Shown: positions 17,221-26,607 of the stretch, one piece after another
How positions within the stretch are numbered: position 1 is the stretch's first letter
How the letters are laid out: the number at the start of each line of letters is the position of its first letter
NCBI GenBank assembly: GCA_041389885.1
Contig: JAWKRB010000033.1
Coordinates: 1-64,000 of the forward strand
Length of the DNA: 64,000 bases
Reading direction: 5' to 3'
Origin: JAWKRB01 sp041389885
Lineage (GTDB): Bacteria > Myxococcota_A > Polyangia > Polyangiales > Ga0077539
Position numbers and translations under genes: made by a program
Notes under the pieces: generated by a model
What the model was told of the DNA's origin: nothing
Seen by the model: the letters and a program-made list of their open reading frames with translations, nothing else
Databases searched by the model: none

Positions 17221-19109
17221 TCGCTGGGGCCCGCGAGCGCGAAGCCCACGCGGCCGCTCGACGCGTCGGCGCTCTGCACGCGCACCTCGACCTTCATCCC
17301 GACCTCCCAGCGCCGCGTCTCGGACACCGCCGCGCCCTCGCGCCCGTCGATGGCGTAGGGGCCCTCGGGCAGCGCGTCGAGGGGGATCGTCCCCTCGATG
17401 AGGGTCGAGTCGAGCTGCGCGACGAGGCCGAAGGGCCGCACGCGGGTGATGCGCCCGGAGAACACCTCGCCGAGGTGCCCGCCCATGTACTGCGCGGCGA
17501 GCATGCGCTGCCGGTCGGTCTCGGCCCGCGACGCGTTGCGCGCGCGCACGTTGATGTGCCGGGCGAGGACCTCGATCGCGGGGTCGTTGGGCACCCACGC
17601 GCGGTCTCCGTCGAGGTAGCGCGCGACGATGCGGTGCACCACCACGTCGGCGTAGCGGCGAATGGGCGAGGTGAAGTGGAGGTAGAGCGGCGCCGCGAGG
17701 CCGTAGTGCCCCGCGGGGGTCACGGTGTAGCGCGCGGGCCCGAGGGCGCGGAGCATCACGGCGCGCACGGCGGCCTCGGCGGGCATCCCGGTGATCTGGT
17801 GGTCGAAGGCCGCGAGGGCGAGGGGGGAGAGCCTCCCGCCGAAGCCCGCGGCGATGCCGAAGTTCGTCGCGAAGTCTTCGAGGAGCTGCACGCGCTCGGC
17901 CTCGGGCTCGTCGTGCACGCGAAACATCCCCGGCACGCCGCGCGCCACCAGCCACCCCGCGACGGCCTCGTTGGCGGCGACCATGCAGCGCTCGATGAGC
18001 GCGTGCGCCGAGGTCGGGGGCACGTTCTCGATGGACGACGCCGTGCCCGTGGCGGGGTCGAAGACCACCCGCGCCTCCTCGCGCGCGATCTCGACGCCGC
18101 CGCGGCGGGTGCGGGCGAGGCGCAGCCGGGAGGAGACGGTGCGAAACCAGGGCATCACGTCGCGCGCGGGCTCCATCGCCGGGCTGACCTCGCCGCGGTC
18201 GAGGAAGGCCGCCGCCTCGTCGTAGGTGAGCCGCGCCCAGGAGCGAATGAGCGAGCGGTACACGTCGACGCTGGTGACCTCGCCCTCGGCGTCGATGCGA
18301 AGCTCGGCGGTGAGGCAGCAGCGCTCGACCCCCGGCAGCAGCGAGAGCCACTCCGCCGAGAGCGCCTCGGGGAACATCGGGATCACCCGCCCCGCGAGGT
18401 ACACGCTGGTCGCGCGCTCGCGGGCGTCGAGGTCGAGGGCCGAGCCCTCGGGCACGAAGGCCCCCACGTCGGCGATCGAGACCAGCAGTCGCAGCGCGCC
18501 GTCGCCCGTCGGGGGGATCACCGAGATCGCGTCGTCGATGTCGCGCGTGCTCGCCGCGTCGATGGTGACGGTGGGCACCCCGCGGAGGTCGCGGCGCGCG
18601 CCGAGGCTGTGGGCCCTGGCGCACACGGCGGGGAGCTCGGCGAGGCCCGCGGCGCTGTGCTCGGTGGGGATCGCGTAGCGCGCGAGCACGCGCATCAGCG
18701 CCCGCTCGTCGGGGCCGTCGAGGCGGCGCAGCGCGCGCACCCCGGCGCCCTCGAGGCGCGCGAGCGCGTGGTCGCCCTGCGAGAGCGAGAGCCCCGCGGC
18801 GTCGAGGAGCAGGTCGGTGTTGGCCACCTCGCGGTCGACGCGCAGGTGCTGCCCCCCGCGGTGCACCACCACCTCGCCCACGAGCTCGGTGCGCCCGCGC
18901 TGGAGCAGGTGCAGCGCCGTGGCCGAGATGCGCCCGTCGTCGCCGAGGATCGCCTCGGCGCGCACGAGGTCGTCGGCGAGGAAGGGGTTGAGCAGGGGCG
19001 GCGCGACGAAGGCGCTGCGGGCGGCGCTGAGGTCGCCCTCCTCGGTGACGAAGCCGAAGCCCCTGGGGTTGACAGAGACGCGGCCGGTGAATGCGATGTT
19101 CGATGGCAT
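17205..19109 (-). CDS. RNase R/RNase II family 3'-5' exoribonuclease
   Basis: 634-aa exoribonuclease. An N-terminal cold-shock/OB region (TGRVSVNPRGFGFVTEE) is followed by the RNB catalytic domain and a C-terminal S1 domain (FSGRITRVRPFGLVAQLDST). The RNB domain has the metal-binding Asp cluster in TIDAASTRDIDDAIS and the family signature HFTSPIRRYADVVVHR. It processively degrades RNA from the 3' end. It is shorter than E. coli RNase R (813 aa) but has the full OB-RNB-S1 order. One feature is TIDAASTRDIDD in place of the common TIDGxDARDFDD; the Asp positions are kept. Confidence 0.93.
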   Translation of the reverse strand: MPSNIAFTGRVSVNPRGFGFVTEEGDLSAARSAFVAPPLLNPFLADDLVRAEAILGDDGRISATALHLLQRGRTELVGEVVVHRGGQHLRVDREVANTDLLLDAAGLSLSQGDHALARLEGAGVRALRRLDGPDERALMRVLARYAIPTEHSAAGLAELPAVCARAHSLGARRDLRGVPTVTIDAASTRDIDDAISVIPPTGDGALRLLVSIADVGAFVPEGSALDLDARERATSVYLAGRVIPMFPEALSAEWLSLLPGVERCCLTAELRIDAEGEVTSVDVYRSLIRSWARLTYDEAAAFLDRGEVSPAMEPARDVMPWFRTVSSRLRLARTRRGGVEIAREEARVVFDPATGTASSIENVPPTSAHALIERCMVAANEAVAGWLVARGVPGMFRVHDEPEAERVQLLEDFATNFGIAAGFGGRLSPLALAAFDHQITGMPAEAAVRAVMLRALGPARYTVTPAGHYGLAAPLYLHFTSPIRRYADVVVHRIVARYLDGDRAWVPNDPAIEVLARHINVRARNASRAETDRQRMLAAQYMGGHLGEVFSGRITRVRPFGLVAQLDSTLIEGTIPLDALPEGPYAIDGREGAAVSETRRWEVGMKVEVRVQSADASSGRVGFALAGPSDQPAR

Positions 19110-19158
19110 GAGCTACAGGCTGGGATGGATAGCACCCCTGCGGCTCACGTTGGGCGGA

Positions 19159-20541
19159 TCAGTTCGCGGGGCCGAGGAAGGGCGCGGTGACCACCCGCGA
19201 CTCGCTCCCGGCGCCCTCGGTCGCCACCCGGATGCGCAGCGGGGTGTCTCCGTGAAACGAGCCGCGGGGCATGGTGACGAAGATCGGGAGGTTGGTCCCC
19301 GCGAGGGGCGCGAGGGTCACGGAGCGCAGGGGGATGAGGTACTCGAGCCCCGGCGCCTGCTGCTCGGGCGAGACGCGAAAGGTCGTGGCCGCGTCGCGCT
19401 TGTTCACCAGGTGGATGTTGAACGAGTTGCGCACCGTGCCGTTCTCGAGGGTGTACGGCGCGCCCTGCAGCCGCAGGAGGTTCGCCTCGAAGGGCACGCG
19501 GCTCCGCACGGTGAGCGAGAGCCCCACCACCCACAGCGCGATCACCGCGGCGTAGATGAAGAGACGCGGGCGCAAGAAGCGCCGGGTCTCGTGCGCGAGC
19601 CCCCGGAGGGAGTCGTATCGAATGAGCCCGCGGGGGCGGTGGAGCTTGTCCATCACCTCGTCGCAGGCGTCGATGCACTGGGTGCAGGCGATGCAGTCGA
19701 GCTGCAGCCCGTTGCGAATGTCGATGCCCGTGGGGCACACCACCACGCAGCGGTTGCAGTCGACGCAGTCGCCCACGCCCTCGGACTTCGCCTTGCCCCT
19801 GGGCTCGCCGCGCTTCTCGTCGTAGCCCACCACGAGGGTGTCGGGGTCGGTCATCACCGACTGGAGGCGGCCGTAGGGGCAGATCGCGAGGCAGAGCTGC
19901 TCGCGAAACCAGGCGACGTCGAAGAAGATCAGCCCCGTCGCGATGGTCACCGCGAGGAAGGCCTCGGGGTGCGCCCCAGGGCCGCCGAGGACCATCGAGA
20001 CCAGCGTGCGAACGGGGAAGAAGTACCCGAGGAGCGAGTGCGCGAGCACGCTCGAGATCGCGAGGTACACCGTCCAGAGCAGCACCCGGCGCCAGGTGCG
20101 GTCGAAGGTCCAGGGCTTGGCCTCGCGGCGCATGCGCGCCTCGCGGCTGCCCTCGATGAGCCGCTGGATCGGGCGAAACACCGCCTCGAGGAAGACGGTC
20201 TGCGGGCACCCCCAGCCGCACCACACCCGTCCCAGGATCGTGGTCACCAGGTAGAGGGTCACCCCGATGCCGGTGAGGAGAAAGAACAGCAGAAAGCCGT
20301 CCTGCGCGTTGAAGTGGCGGCCGAAGAGGTAGAAGCGCCGGCCGGGCAGGTCGAGGAGCACCGCGGGGTTGCCCCCGAGGGTGATCCACGGCGTCACGAG
20401 GTAGAGCGCGAGGAGCACGGCGAACACGGCCCTGCGCGCGCGGGTGAAGCGCCCGCTCACGTCGGCGGGGTGCACCGTGGCCCTCGACCCGTCATGGCGG
20501 ATCGAGCTCTTCATTTGAACGACGGGCAGGTGGCGGGCCAT
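19159..20541 (-). CDS. ccoG: Cytochrome c oxidase accessory protein CcoG (FixG/RdxA)
   Basis: 460-aa membrane iron-sulfur protein. There are about five membrane helices, the conserved CGWGCPQTVFLEAVFRPIQ motif, and two 4Fe-4S clusters (DCVDCNRCVVVCPTGID and CIACTQCIDACDEV). An Ig-like C-terminal domain ends the protein. CcoG is linked to copper delivery or reduction for cbb3 oxidase assembly. It is the last gene of the cco cluster, 84 bp after ccoP. Length matches the family (about 460-480 aa). An internal Met at residue 10 is a possible alternative start. Confidence 0.95.
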   Translation of the reverse strand: MARHLPVVQMKSSIRHDGSRATVHPADVSGRFTRARRAVFAVLLALYLVTPWITLGGNPAVLLDLPGRRFYLFGRHFNAQDGFLLFFLLTGIGVTLYLVTTILGRVWCGWGCPQTVFLEAVFRPIQRLIEGSREARMRREAKPWTFDRTWRRVLLWTVYLAISSVLAHSLLGYFFPVRTLVSMVLGGPGAHPEAFLAVTIATGLIFFDVAWFREQLCLAICPYGRLQSVMTDPDTLVVGYDEKRGEPRGKAKSEGVGDCVDCNRCVVVCPTGIDIRNGLQLDCIACTQCIDACDEVMDKLHRPRGLIRYDSLRGLAHETRRFLRPRLFIYAAVIALWVVGLSLTVRSRVPFEANLLRLQGAPYTLENGTVRNSFNIHLVNKRDAATTFRVSPEQQAPGLEYLIPLRSVTLAPLAGTNLPIFVTMPRGSFHGDTPLRIRVATEGAGSESRVVTAPFLGPAN

Positions 20542-20625
20542 ACGCTCTCAACCGGGTTTGGGGCGGGTTGTTGACTGAAGCGGGGAGCTGGGGTCAGGCG
20601 GGGGCAGAGGCCATCCCCGCCTGGC

Positions 20626-21306
20626 TCAGTTGCCGGCGTAGACGTCGCCCTGCGGCGCCTTGCCGCCGGCGACGTTGGTGTTGCGCAGGGTCAGGAGGTA
20701 CGCGACCACCGACAGCGTGCGGTCGGAGCCGAGCTGGGCGCCCCAGGCGGGCATGCCCTTCGCGACCACGCCCTCGCTGACCGTGCGAAAGATGCGCACC
20801 GGCTCGCCGCCGTGGATCCACTGGTTGTCGGTGAGGTTCGGGCCGATGAGCCCGCCCCCGTCGGCGCGGTGACACGCCACGCAGTTCTGCACGAAGAGCG
20901 CCTGGCCCTGCGCGACGGTGGTGGAGTCGTGCGAGAGCGTGCGCAGCCCCTCGTCGTTCATCGCGCCCATGCGGCGCGCGCGCTCGGCGTCGCGGCGGCG
21001 GTCTTCGACGCGCGAGGCCTCGTAGTTCTGCTGAATGCTCGGGCCCGCGTGGAGCACCTGGTACCAGAAGAAGTACCCGAGGCCGAACACGATGGTCCCG
21101 AAGAGGGTGTAGAGCCACCAGTTGGGGAGCTCGTTGTCGTACTCCTCGATGTCGTCGTAGCTGTGCACGACGTGGGCCTCGGCGCCCACCTCCTGCGCGG
21201 CCCTCCCGCGGGGCGCGCGCTTCGCCGCCGCGGGCTCCGCCTTCGCGACGACCTCGGGCGTCTCGGCCTCGGGCTCGCGCTTCTCTTCCTGCACCTCGGC
21301 GCTCAT
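20626..21306 (-). CDS. ccoP: cbb3 oxidase subunit III, short mono-heme CcoP
   Basis: 226-aa subunit of the cbb3-type oxidase. The N-terminal CcoP domain (YDDIEEYDNELPNWWLYTLF) includes one membrane helix (TIVFGLGYFFWYQVL). A single cytochrome c domain follows, with the heme-binding motif NCVACH and an axial-Met candidate in KGMPAWG. Canonical CcoP is around 300 aa with two hemes; only one CxxCH is present here, so one cytochrome domain is missing. Its ATG overlaps the ccoQ stop (ATGA), showing translational coupling. Confidence 0.92.
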   Translation of the reverse strand: MSAEVQEEKREPEAETPEVVAKAEPAAAKRAPRGRAAQEVGAEAHVVHSYDDIEEYDNELPNWWLYTLFGTIVFGLGYFFWYQVLHAGPSIQQNYEASRVEDRRRDAERARRMGAMNDEGLRTLSHDSTTVAQGQALFVQNCVACHRADGGGLIGPNLTDNQWIHGGEPVRIFRTVSEGVVAKGMPAWGAQLGSDRTLSVVAYLLTLRNTNVAGGKAPQGDVYAGN

Positions 21307-21479
21307 GAGCTCGCCTCCTCTCCGTCTTCGAGCGGCATCGCCGCCATGTGATCAAACTCGGGCTTCGCGCGGCGCCGCACCGCGAAGACGACCACCCCGA
21401 CGAAGGTCGCGATGAACAGCGCCATCGAGATCATCGGCAGCGAGAGGACCGTGGAGTGTCGAAAGAACTCTCGATACAT
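21303..21479 (-). CDS. ccoQ: Small cbb3 oxidase subunit CcoQ/FixQ
   Basis: 58-aa single-helix protein. Translation starts MYREFFRHSTVLSLPMISMA, continues through the helix LFIATFVGVVVFAVRRRAKP and ends with an acidic tail. It lies between the CcoN/O fusion (13 bp gap) and ccoP (4-bp ATGA overlap), the usual place for ccoQ. CcoQ stabilises the CcoP-CcoNO interaction. A GAGAGGA Shine-Dalgarno precedes the ATG. Confidence 0.9.
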   Translation of the reverse strand: MYREFFRHSTVLSLPMISMALFIATFVGVVVFAVRRRAKPEFDHMAAMPLEDGEEASS

Positions 21480-21492
21480 GGTCGTCGTCCTC

Positions 21493-23868
21493 TCAGGGCG
21501 CCGCGGGGGCGGCGGGGGTGGGCGCGGGGGCCGCGGGGGCCGCAGGAGCCGCGGGGGCCCACAGGGGCTCGGTGGTGTGCCCGAGGCGCTGGAGGTACGC
21601 GATGAGCGCCACCATCTCGCTGTCGACCGCGGCGCGGGCGCCGTTGTCGGCGAGGTCGCGCACGATCTGCTCGGCCTGCGTGCGCTCGTCGGCCGCGGCG
21701 GCGCTGACCATCGCGTCGGTGTAGGGCACGCCGAGGCTGCGCATCGCCGAGAGGCGATCGGCCGTGCCCGCGGTGTTCACCGTGCTGGTGAGCAGGTGCG
21801 GGTACGCGGGCATGTTCGACCCCGGAGAGGTCGAGCGGGGGTCGAGCAGGTGGCGGTAGTGCCAGAGGTTCGGGTAGCGGCCGCCCTCGCGGGCGAGGTC
21901 GGGCCCCGTGCGCTTCGAGCCCCACTGGAAGGGGTGGTCGAAGATCGACTCCTGCATCGAGCTCGGCTCGCCGTAGCGAATCGCCTCGGCGCGCATCGAG
22001 CGCACCATCTGCGAGTGGCAGTTGTAGCAGCCCTCGCGCACGTAGATGTCGCGGCCCTCGAGCTCGAGGCCCGTGTACGAGGGCGTGGTGCGCGCGTGCG
22101 CGAGCTGGTTGCTCGACACCAGCGAGGGCACGAGCTCGAGCACGCCGCCCACGAGCACCGCGAGGAGCGTGAGCGCCGAGAAGATCAGCGCGCGGCCCTC
22201 GACGAGGCGGTGCCAGCCGCCCCCCTCGGAGCCCTTGCCGATCTGCAGCGCGAGGGTGCCGACGACGGAGACGAAGACGGCGATGCCGGCCATGGTGATG
22301 CTCGCGACCTCCGAGAGCACCGCGATGGAGGCGAACATCAGGGTGACCAGGGCCGAGAGCACCACCGGGGCGCCGAAGGCGATCTTCCACCACGGCTCCT
22401 CCGCGGTCTCGGCGTCGCCCTTGACCACCACCTCGACCTCGCCGTTCACGGCCTTGCCGGAGCGGGCGGTCATCCAGAGGTTCCAGGCCATGAGGCAGAA
22501 GCCCACGAGGTAGATGGTGCCGCCGACGAGGCGGGTCCAGTACATCGGGCGGATCGCGATGAGGGTCTCGACGAAGTTCGGGTACTGCAGCGCGCCCTGA
22601 CCGTCGACCGCGCGCCACATGAGGCCCTGGGTGATGCCCCCGGCCCACATGGAGATCACGTAGAGGAGAATGCCCAGGGTGCCGATCCAGAAGTGAAAAT
22701 CAGCCGCGGCCTTGGAGTGGAGCTTGGTGCCCCAGAGGCGGGGAAAGAGCCAGTAGAACATCCCCGCGGCCATGAAGCCGTTCCAGCCCAGGGCGCCCTC
22801 GTGGACGTGCCCGATGATCCAGTCGGTGTAGTGCGCGAGGCCGTTGACGCTCTTGATCGAGAGCATCGGGCCCTCGAAGGTGGCCATGCCGTAGAAGGTC
22901 ACGCCGGCGACGAAGAACTTGAGGATCGGGTCTTCGCGGACCTTGTCCCACGCGCCGCGGAGGGTCAGCAGCCCGTTGAGCATTCCGCCCCAGGAGGGCG
23001 CCCAGAGCATGAGCGAGAAGATCATGCCCACGGTCTGCGCCCACTCGGGGAGGGCGGTGAACAGCAGGTGGTGGGGCCCCGCCCAGATGTACATGAACAC
23101 CAGGGCCCAGAAGTGGATGATGGACAGTCGGTACGAGAACACCGGCCGCCCCGCCGCCTTCGGGAGGAAGTAGTACATGATCCCGAGGATCGGGGTGGTG
23201 AGGAAGAACGCGACGGCGTTGTGCCCGTACCACCACTGGGTCAGCGCGTCTTGCACCCCGCCGAAGAGCGAGTAGCTCTTGAAGAGCCCGATGGGCAGCG
23301 CGAGGTTGTTGACGATGTACAGCACCGCGATGGTGAGCACCGTCGCGATGTAGAACCAGATGGCGACGTAGAGGTGCTTCTCGTTGCGCTTCGCGATGGT
23401 CCAGAAGAGGTTGACCGCGAAGATCACCCAGACCACCACGACGGCGAGGTCGATGGGCCACTCGAGCTCGGCGTACTCCTTACCCTGGGTGATCCCCAGC
23501 GGGAGGGTGACCGCCGCGGCGACGATGATCGCCTGGTAGAGCCAGAAGTGAACCTTCGACAGGCCATCGTGGGCCATGCGCGTGCGGAGCAGGCGCTGGG
23601 TCGAGTAGTAGACCCCGGCGAAGATCATGTTGCCCACGAACGCGAAGATCACCGCGTTGGTGTGCAGCGGGCGCAGGCGCCCGAAGGTGAGGTACGGCGC
23701 GATGTTGGCGCCGTGCCACGAGAGCTGCAGGGCGATGATCACCCCGACCAGCATCCCGACGATGCCCCAGATCACCGACGCGCTCGCGAAGAGTCGCACG
23801 ATCGCGTCGTCGTACTGGATGCGGACCTTGCGGGCGCCTTCGGGCGCCTCCTCCAGACTCGTACTCAT
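21493..23868 (-). CDS. ccoNO: Fused cbb3 oxidase subunits I and II (CcoN/O)
   Basis: 791-aa fusion. Residues 1 to about 480 are CcoN, the heme-copper catalytic subunit, with about 12 helices. The metal-ligand regions include RLRPLHTNAVIFAF, QWWYGHNAVAFFLT, AGPHHLLFT and IGHVHEGALGWNG. A linker with extra membrane helices leads to CcoO, a membrane-anchored mono-heme cytochrome c with REGCYNCHSQMVRSMRAEAI and SNMPAYPHLL. The enzyme reduces O2 to water at low oxygen and pumps protons. A CcoN-CcoO fusion is known in Bacteroidetes and some deltaproteobacteria; most proteobacteria have two genes. The start overlaps the ccoS stop (ATGA). An Ala/Pro-rich tail ends the protein. Confidence 0.95.
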   Translation of the reverse strand: MSTSLEEAPEGARKVRIQYDDAIVRLFASASVIWGIVGMLVGVIIALQLSWHGANIAPYLTFGRLRPLHTNAVIFAFVGNMIFAGVYYSTQRLLRTRMAHDGLSKVHFWLYQAIIVAAAVTLPLGITQGKEYAELEWPIDLAVVVVWVIFAVNLFWTIAKRNEKHLYVAIWFYIATVLTIAVLYIVNNLALPIGLFKSYSLFGGVQDALTQWWYGHNAVAFFLTTPILGIMYYFLPKAAGRPVFSYRLSIIHFWALVFMYIWAGPHHLLFTALPEWAQTVGMIFSLMLWAPSWGGMLNGLLTLRGAWDKVREDPILKFFVAGVTFYGMATFEGPMLSIKSVNGLAHYTDWIIGHVHEGALGWNGFMAAGMFYWLFPRLWGTKLHSKAAADFHFWIGTLGILLYVISMWAGGITQGLMWRAVDGQGALQYPNFVETLIAIRPMYWTRLVGGTIYLVGFCLMAWNLWMTARSGKAVNGEVEVVVKGDAETAEEPWWKIAFGAPVVLSALVTLMFASIAVLSEVASITMAGIAVFVSVVGTLALQIGKGSEGGGWHRLVEGRALIFSALTLLAVLVGGVLELVPSLVSSNQLAHARTTPSYTGLELEGRDIYVREGCYNCHSQMVRSMRAEAIRYGEPSSMQESIFDHPFQWGSKRTGPDLAREGGRYPNLWHYRHLLDPRSTSPGSNMPAYPHLLTSTVNTAGTADRLSAMRSLGVPYTDAMVSAAAADERTQAEQIVRDLADNGARAAVDSEMVALIAYLQRLGHTTEPLWAPAAPAAPAAPAPTPAAPAAP

Positions 23869-24047
23869 GGTTTCTCCTGGACGCTGGCGACGGTCGCCTC
23901 GACCGCGGGCGCGTCCTCCTGGATGGGGAGCAATGCGAGGCGATCGGCGTGCTGGTCGGACCGCTGGTGAACGCCGTGGCCGAACAAGAGCAACATGCCT
24001 GCCACCAACACGAGGCCGACGAAGGCGAGCAGGATCACGACTTCCAC
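23865..24047 (-). CDS. ccoS: cbb3 oxidase maturation protein CcoS
   Basis: 60-aa protein with one N-terminal helix (VEVVILLAFVGLVLVAGMLL). It starts at a GTG at 24047, because that places the helix at the N terminus as in known CcoS (about 50-70 aa). It overlaps the end of ccoI by 13 bp and the ccoNO start by ATGA. CcoS is needed for cofactor insertion into cbb3 oxidase. The longer ATG-initiated frame that runs into ccoI on the same strand is considered spurious. Confidence 0.85.
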   Translation of the reverse strand: MEVVILLAFVGLVLVAGMLLLFGHGVHQRSDQHADRLALLPIQEDAPAVEATVASVQEKP

Positions 24048-26419
24048 AGCGCGCTCCTCGGTGAGAGCGCCGCGATCGTCGCCGCGAGGATCGACAGCGA
24101 CGAGAGCGGCATCAGCAGCGCCGCGAGGAGCGGCGACATCCTCCCCGCGAGGCAGAGCCCCACCGCCGCGGTGTTGTAGACCGTGGCCACCGCGAGGTTG
24201 CGCCTCACCGTCCCGCGCAAGGCGTGCGCGGCGCGCAACGCGAGGCGCACGGGGCGCAGTCCTGGCGTGACGAACCACGCGTCGGTGCGCGCGGGCATGA
24301 AGGGTCGGTCGACCGCCGGGGTGAGCGCGCAGTGGGCGCGCTGGGCGGCGAGGACGTCGTTGATCCCGTCGCCGATCATCAGGGTGTCGCCGCGGTCGTG
24401 GGCGTCGAGCCAGGCGGCCTTGTCTTCTGGCGAGCACCCTCCGACGGCGCGCTCGGGGGCGATGCCCAGGGCCTCGGCCATGCGCTGCACGCGCTCGGGG
24501 GCGTCTCCCGAGAGGATCCACACCTCGTAGCCGTCGTCGGTCAGCCGTCGCAGCTCGTGCGCGGCGTCGGGGCGCAGGCGCTCCACCGCGTCGAGCCTCG
24601 CGAGGACCTCCCCGTCGACGGAGAACAGGGTGGAGTCGGGGTCTCCTCCCGACGCGGCCCAGTCGCCGCGGCCGAAGCGGTAGCGCCGGCCTTCATGCGA
24701 CATCTCGACCCCGCGCCCGGTCTCTTCAGACACCGCGAGGGACTCATCCAAGACCACCTCGCCGTCGATCGCGAGGGCCTCGCGCACGGCGGCGCTGCGC
24801 GGGTGGAGGCTCCGGGCGACCATGTTCCCGAGGGCGCGGCGGGCCTCGGGGTCGAGGGCGCGGAGGCCGTCGGGGTCGCGGAGGGTGAGCGCGCCGGTGG
24901 TGAGGGTGCCGGTCTTGTCGAAGACCACCCGGCGGACCTCGGTCATGCGGTCGAGAAAGCCCGCGCTTCGCACGAAGAGCCCGAGGCGACGGAGGCCGGC
25001 CTGCACGAGCTCGTAGGCCGTGGGGGTGGCGATGCCGAAGGCGCAGGGGCAGGTGACCACGAGCACCGAGGTGGCGACCTGCGCGGCGCGGGAGAGCTCG
25101 CCCGTGACCAGGTACCACCCGACGAAGCCCAGCGTGGCGAGGGCGAGGACGGCGAGGACGTAGACCTTCGTGAGCTTGTTCCACCAGGCCGAGGCGCGGG
25201 GCGCTTCGCCGTCGCGCTCGACGGTGCGGCGCAGGAGGTTGGGGAGGCGCGAGTCGGCGAAGGGCTCGCGGGCCTCGACGGTGACGGCCCGCGCGCCGAC
25301 GTTGAACGACCCCGCGGGGAGCTCCTCGCCCTGGACCTTCGCCCGCGGCGCGCTCTCGCCGTCGATCCAGTCGAGGGAGACGCTGGCCTCGGCGTCGCGG
25401 AGCGTGGCCGCGACGGGCACGAGATCCCCCGGCGCGACCAGCAGCACGTCTCCCGCGGCGATGTCGGCGCAGGGGATCACCCCCATGCGTCCATCCACCA
25501 CCCGTCGCGCGAGGAGCGCGTCGGTGCCGTCGTCGGCCAGGAGCTGCATGCGGTTGCGGTCGAGCACCCGCTCCTGCAGCCAGCGCCCCACGAGCATGAG
25601 GGCGATGAAGGTGGTGACGGTGTCGAAATAGGCGCCCTGGTCGCGCCCCGCGAAGAAGTGCGCCGCGGAGCCGAGGTACCCGAGCACCGCGCCGAGGGCG
25701 ATGGGCACGTCGAGGTGGAGCACCCCGCGCCGCGCGCCCTGCCAGGCCGAGCGCGCGAAGACGCTCGCGCCCACGCCGACGCTGGCGGTGGCGAGGAGAA
25801 AGGCCGCCCAGCGAAACACCCCGTACACGGTCCCCTCGTGGAGCCCGTAGTACAGCGGGATGGAGAAGAGCATCGCGTTGAGCGCGAGGGCGATGGAGAG
25901 CCCCACGCGCCCGAGGAGCCCGCTGCTCCCCTGCTTCGCCCGCTTCACCGCGGGGCCGAAGAGGTAGCCGAACTGCTCGACGTCTTCGATGTACCCGCGG
26001 AGGTCGAAGCCCGGCGCGACGAGGAGCTCGACCTTTCCCAGCGCGGGGTTGACGGAGATGTCGAGGCCGGCTCCGTCGGCCGCGTGTCGCTTGAAGAGCT
26101 CCTCTTGAAGCCAGACGCAGGCCGCGCACTGAATCCCCTGGAGGTCGAGCTCGACGCACTGCGCGCGGGAGGCGCCCCGGAGCGAAGACTCCATCGCGTC
26201 GAGCCACTTCAGGTCACGGTGCGCCCGGGGCGCGCTCGCCGGCGCAGACGACTCGCCGCGGAGGTCGTAGTAGCGCTCGAGCCCCCGCGCGGAGAGCAGC
26301 GAGCTCACCGCGCGACACCCGATGCAGCAGAAGCGCGCGCCTCCCTCGGTCTCCGCGCCGCAGTGCGCGCAGGCCCGCGCGGCAGGGAGCGCGGCGGGCG
26401 TTTCGAGGTCGACGGTCAT
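24035..26419 (-). CDS. ccoI: Copper-transporting P-type ATPase CcoI (FixI/CopA2-like)
   Basis: 794-aa P1B-type ATPase. The N-terminal Cys-rich metal-binding module (CAHCGAETEG, FCCIGCRAV) is typical of CcoI/FixI. A heavy-metal-associated domain follows with the motif GIQCAACVWL. Helices include the transport motif CPCAFGIATPTA. The phosphorylation site is in FDKTGTLTTG and the hinge in GDGINDVLAA. It exports copper needed to build cbb3 oxidase. The start at 26419 (MTVDLETP) was chosen over 26509, whose extension looks non-native. It is the first gene of the cco cluster. No FNR-type TTGAT-N4-ATCAA site was noticed upstream. Confidence 0.93.
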   Translation of the reverse strand: MTVDLETPAALPAARACAHCGAETEGGARFCCIGCRAVSSLLSARGLERYYDLRGESSAPASAPRAHRDLKWLDAMESSLRGASRAQCVELDLQGIQCAACVWLQEELFKRHAADGAGLDISVNPALGKVELLVAPGFDLRGYIEDVEQFGYLFGPAVKRAKQGSSGLLGRVGLSIALALNAMLFSIPLYYGLHEGTVYGVFRWAAFLLATASVGVGASVFARSAWQGARRGVLHLDVPIALGAVLGYLGSAAHFFAGRDQGAYFDTVTTFIALMLVGRWLQERVLDRNRMQLLADDGTDALLARRVVDGRMGVIPCADIAAGDVLLVAPGDLVPVAATLRDAEASVSLDWIDGESAPRAKVQGEELPAGSFNVGARAVTVEAREPFADSRLPNLLRRTVERDGEAPRASAWWNKLTKVYVLAVLALATLGFVGWYLVTGELSRAAQVATSVLVVTCPCAFGIATPTAYELVQAGLRRLGLFVRSAGFLDRMTEVRRVVFDKTGTLTTGALTLRDPDGLRALDPEARRALGNMVARSLHPRSAAVREALAIDGEVVLDESLAVSEETGRGVEMSHEGRRYRFGRGDWAASGGDPDSTLFSVDGEVLARLDAVERLRPDAAHELRRLTDDGYEVWILSGDAPERVQRMAEALGIAPERAVGGCSPEDKAAWLDAHDRGDTLMIGDGINDVLAAQRAHCALTPAVDRPFMPARTDAWFVTPGLRPVRLALRAAHALRGTVRRNLAVATVYNTAAVGLCLAGRMSPLLAALLMPLSSLSILAATIAALSPRSALWKS

Positions 26420-26607
26420 CGCGAGGGCAGGCGATGGCAACTCGGGTGCCAGCGCCAGAACGCGGGGCGTGCGCGAGGGAGGGCTGCGCACGCGGTGCAC
26501 CGAACGCACGATGCGCGCGACGCCGCGCCAGGGACGCGCGATGTGCGGGCGGCGGAGAACGGGACGTGAGGGAGGGGGCGGAGGGGAGGGGAGTGCCCCT
26601 CACGGAG

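Noticed and set aside
16686..19190. 834-codon plus-strand ORF opposite the RNase R gene
   Set aside because: The minus strand encodes the RNB signature and OB/S1 domains; the plus frame is Arg/Ala/His-rich noise.
21412..23970. 852-codon plus-strand ORF opposite ccoNO
   Set aside because: Composition is dominated by His/Glu/Arg/Val as expected for an antisense frame; ccoNO has clear heme-copper motifs.
24224..26569. Long plus-strand ORF opposite ccoI
   Set aside because: Shadow of the P-type ATPase gene; no domain or signal visible.
26420..26607. FNR/Anr site upstream of ccoI
   Set aside because: No TTGAT-N4-ATCAA-like sequence was found in this gap.
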